Source: an uncultured Oscillospiraceae bacterium
Lineage (GTDB): Bacteria; Bacillota; Clostridia; Oscillospirales; Oscillospiraceae
Length of the DNA: 35,490 bases
Assembly: GCA_910585735.1 (NCBI GenBank)
Contig: CAJUEU010000017.1
Location: 1 to 35,490, forward strand
Direction of reading: 5' to 3'
A program made the position numbers and the translations under genes. This document shows positions 33,238 through 35,490 of the stretch, one piece after another (position 1 is the first letter of the stretch; each line of letters begins with the position of its first letter). The notes beneath the pieces were generated by a model. It ran no database searches, had not been told where the DNA came from, and saw only the letters and a list, made by a program, of their open reading frames with translations.

Positions 33238-33315
33238 GAGCAGGGACCCAAAACCGAAAATTTAGCCCGGTTTTTTTCAAATTCACAATTTCTACTTTTT
33301 TATTACACGGATGTG

Positions 33316-33324
33316 TGATATACT
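33316..33324 (+). promoter_or_regulatory. Extended -10 element of secA
   Basis: TGATATACT at 33316-33324 is an extended -10; no good -35 is seen, as is common for this class. The leader to the secA start is about 75 bases. The rest of the 227-base gap between rlmD and secA is AT-rich and shows nothing else. Confidence 0.6.
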
Positions 33325-33404
33325 TACCAGATAGTAACACAGAGGAAACTGTTGGCAATTTGAGACAGTTAAAATTCCGCAGTACGAAAGGAAAACGGAT
33401 TCTT

Positions 33405-35490
33405 ATGAATATTTTGAAGAAAATTTTTGGCACCACCTCCGAGAAGGAGGTCAAGCGTCTGGAGCCTACCGTCCAGAAGATCGAGGCTCTGGAGGAGGAG
33501 TACCGCCACTTCACCGACGCCCAGCTCCAGGCCAAGACCCCCGAGTTCAAAGAGCGGCTTAAGAATGGGGAGACCCTGGACGACATCCTGCCCGAGGCCT
33601 TCGCCACCTGCCGGGAGGCGGCTGACCGGGTATTGGGCCTGCGGCCCTACCGGGTGCAGCTCATTGGTGGCATCATCCTCCACCAGGGCCGCATTGCCGA
33701 GATGCGTACCGGCGAAGGCAAGACTCTGGTCGCTACCCTGCCCGCCTACCTCAACGCCTTGGCCGGCGAGGGGGTCCATATCGTCACGGTGAACGATTAC
33801 CTGGCCAAGCGTGACTCCGAGTGGATGGGCAAGCTCTACCGCTTCCTGGGCCTCACCGTGGGCCTTGTAATCCACGATGTGGAGCCTAAGGACCGAAAGG
33901 CCTCCTACGCCGCCGATATCACCTACGGCACCAACAACGAGTTTGGCTTCGATTACCTGCGGGACAACATGGCTCTCTACGCCCAGGAGTTGGTGCAGCG
34001 GGGCCACGCCTTTGCCATCGTGGACGAGGTGGACTCCATCCTCATTGACGAGGCCCGGACCCCTTTGATCATCTCCGGCCAGGGGGAACAGTCCACTCAG
34101 CTTTACCAGATCGTGGACCAGTTTGCCGCCCGGCTCAAGTGTCAGCGTTATGCCAAGACCGACTCCAAGCAGGAGGAGGACCCCGACCTGGACGCCGACT
34201 ACATTGTGGATGAGAAGGCCAAGACAGTTTCCCTCACCGCAAAGGGTGTGGAGAAGGCCGAGAAGGCCTTTAATGTGGAGAATCTTTCCGACCCGGAGAA
34301 CTCCACGCTCTCCCACCACATCAACCAGGCCATCCGTGCCCGGGGCCTGATGAAGCGGGACATCGATTATGTGGTAAAGGACAACCAGATCATCATCGTG
34401 GACGAGTTCACCGGCCGGCTTATGTTCGGCCGCCGGTTCAGCGAGGGGCTTCACCAGGCCATTGAGGCCAAGGAGGGAGTGGAGGTCCAGCGGGAGAGCA
34501 AGACCTTGGCTACCATCACCTTCCAGAACTACTTCCGCCTCTACGGTAAGCTCTCGGGTATGACGGGGACCGCCATGACCGAGGAGGAGGAGTTCAACGG
34601 CACCTATGCTCTGGACGTGGTGGAGATCCCCACCAACAAGCCCATCGCCCGGGAGGACCATGACGATGTGATCTACAAGACCGAGGCGGGAAAGTTTCGG
34701 GCGGTGATCCGCCAGATCCAGGAGTGCCATGAGAAGGGCCAGCCTGTGCTGGTGGGTACCATCTCCATTGAGAAGTCCGAGGTCCTCTCTGCCCTTCTGA
34801 AGCGGGCCGGGGTCAAGCACAATGTGCTCAACGCCAAGAACCACGAGAAGGAGGCCGAGATCGTGGCCCAGGCGGGTAAGTTTGGGGCCGTCACGGTTGC
34901 CACCAACATGGCCGGACGTGGTACCGACATTATGTTGGGCGGAAACGCCGAGTTCCTGGCCAAGGCCGACCTGAGGAGAGCCGGCATGTCTGACGAGCTT
35001 ATCGCTGAGGCCACCGGCTTTGCCGAGACCGACAATGAGGAGATCATTGAGGCCCGGAAGGCGTTCCAGGCGGCTGAGGCCAAATATAAGGAGGAGATCC
35101 GCCCCGAGGCTGACAAGGTACGGGCTGCCGGAGGACTTTTCATCGTGGGTACCGAACGCCATGAGTCCCGCCGGATCGACAACCAGCTCCGAGGCCGTGC
35201 CGGACGGCAGGGTGACCCGGGAGAGACCCGGTTTTTCCTCTCCCTGGAGGACGATATCATGCGGCTTTTCGGCTCCGAGCGGATCATGGGTATGATGGAA
35301 AAGCTGGGGGTAGATGAGGACACTCCCCTGGAGCAGAAGATGCTGACCAACGGGATTGAAAACGCCCAGAGACAGGTGGAGTCCCGAAACTTCCAGACCC
35401 GGAAGAATGTGCTGGAGTATGACGACGTGATGAATACCCAGCGGGAGGTCATCTACAAGCAGCGCCGCCAGGTGCTGGACGGGGAGGACC
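33405..35490 (+). CDS. secA: Preprotein translocase ATPase SecA (3' end outside window)
   Basis: SecA is the motor that drives unfolded preproteins through SecYEG at the membrane. About 695 codons are visible of an expected 900 or so. It starts MNILKKIFGTTSEKEVKRLE. Motifs are Walker A MRTGEGKTLVATL, VNDYLAKRD, YGTNNEFGFDYLRDNM, Walker B IVDEVDSILIDEARTPL, then the preprotein-binding insertion, GMTGTA, second motor motifs VATNMAGRGTDI and the arginine-rich QLRGRAGRQGD. The scaffold helix is entered at the window end. The ribosome-binding site is weak (AAAGGA, 12 bases away), so a start at 33405 is based on family N-terminus. Confidence 0.98.
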   Translation, partial: MNILKKIFGTTSEKEVKRLEPTVQKIEALEEEYRHFTDAQLQAKTPEFKERLKNGETLDDILPEAFATCREAADRVLGLRPYRVQLIGGIILHQGRIAEMRTGEGKTLVATLPAYLNALAGEGVHIVTVNDYLAKRDSEWMGKLYRFLGLTVGLVIHDVEPKDRKASYAADITYGTNNEFGFDYLRDNMALYAQELVQRGHAFAIVDEVDSILIDEARTPLIISGQGEQSTQLYQIVDQFAARLKCQRYAKTDSKQEEDPDLDADYIVDEKAKTVSLTAKGVEKAEKAFNVENLSDPENSTLSHHINQAIRARGLMKRDIDYVVKDNQIIIVDEFTGRLMFGRRFSEGLHQAIEAKEGVEVQRESKTLATITFQNYFRLYGKLSGMTGTAMTEEEEFNGTYALDVVEIPTNKPIAREDHDDVIYKTEAGKFRAVIRQIQECHEKGQPVLVGTISIEKSEVLSALLKRAGVKHNVLNAKNHEKEAEIVAQAGKFGAVTVATNMAGRGTDIMLGGNAEFLAKADLRRAGMSDELIAEATGFAETDNEEIIEARKAFQAAEAKYKEEIRPEADKVRAAGGLFIVGTERHESRRIDNQLRGRAGRQGDPGETRFFLSLEDDIMRLFGSERIMGMMEKLGVDEDTPLEQKMLTNGIENAQRQVESRNFQTRKNVLEYDDVMNTQREVIYKQRRQVLDGED

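Noticed and set aside
33369..35162. A 597-codon minus-strand open frame opposite secA
   Set aside because: It is a shadow of the secA reading frame, with the same biased composition as other antisense frames.

Overview
The window is chromosomal DNA from a GC-rich, low-complexity-poor Gram-positive anaerobe, most likely a gut clostridium of the Oscillospiraceae type (inference). The signs are AGGAGG ribosome-binding sites before most genes, sigma-A promoters of the TTGACA-17-TATAAT type, a ribosomal protein L27 with the N-terminal extension and its Prp protease, pyruvate phosphate dikinase, a split ThrE exporter, a DUF4358 lipoprotein and a heterodimeric ABC exporter. No insertion sequence, phage gene or CRISPR array is visible. 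Both window ends cut a gene: ppdK on the left and secA on the right.

Layout. 1-8 kb, minus strand: ppdK (3' end missing), a membrane hydrolase fusion, glycerate kinase, a CdaR-type sugar-diacid regulator and a LarA-family nickel racemase. 8.1-11.5 kb, plus strand: malic enzyme, class II fumarase and trmO. 11.5-15.4 kb, minus strand: a small HTH protein, tRNA-Thr and tRNA-Asp under a perfect consensus promoter, then a HAD phosphatase and a GH3 beta-glucosidase. 15.6-23.3 kb, plus strand: a mannonate-type SDR, a two-gene ABC exporter, and rplU-prp-rpmA-obgE. 23.1-23.9 kb: an AT-rich islet with a DUF6440 remnant, a parS-like site, an XRE regulator and a divergent Cys-rich small protein. 23.9-27.5 kb, minus strand: thrE (two parts), a YjjG-like nucleotidase, an SGNH protein and a lipoprotein. 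27.6-31.8 kb: a DUF3783 protein, a xylose-isomerase-like TIM barrel protein divergent from an AraC regulator, and an APH-like kinase behind a membrane-anchored MerR regulator. 31.8-35.5 kb: rlmD-type methyltransferase (minus) and secA (plus, partial).

How the genes fit together. larA, cdaR, glycerate kinase, malic enzyme and fumarase form a hydroxy-acid catabolism neighbourhood: glycerate goes to phosphoglycerate, and malate goes to fumarate or pyruvate, with ppdK nearby to turn pyruvate into PEP. LarA may supply the correct enantiomer of one of these acids. rplU-prp-rpmA-obgE is the classic ribosome-assembly cluster, in which Prp trims L27. The MerR-APH pair is a self-contained regulated unit with a typical stretched-spacer MerR promoter.

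I saw no clear new defence or biosynthetic system. The most rewarding points are regulatory: -35 hexamers lying inside hairpin arms (rplU and the DUF3783 gene), the parS-like site after obgE, the MerR/APH switch, the LarA context and the islet at 23.1-23.9 kb.
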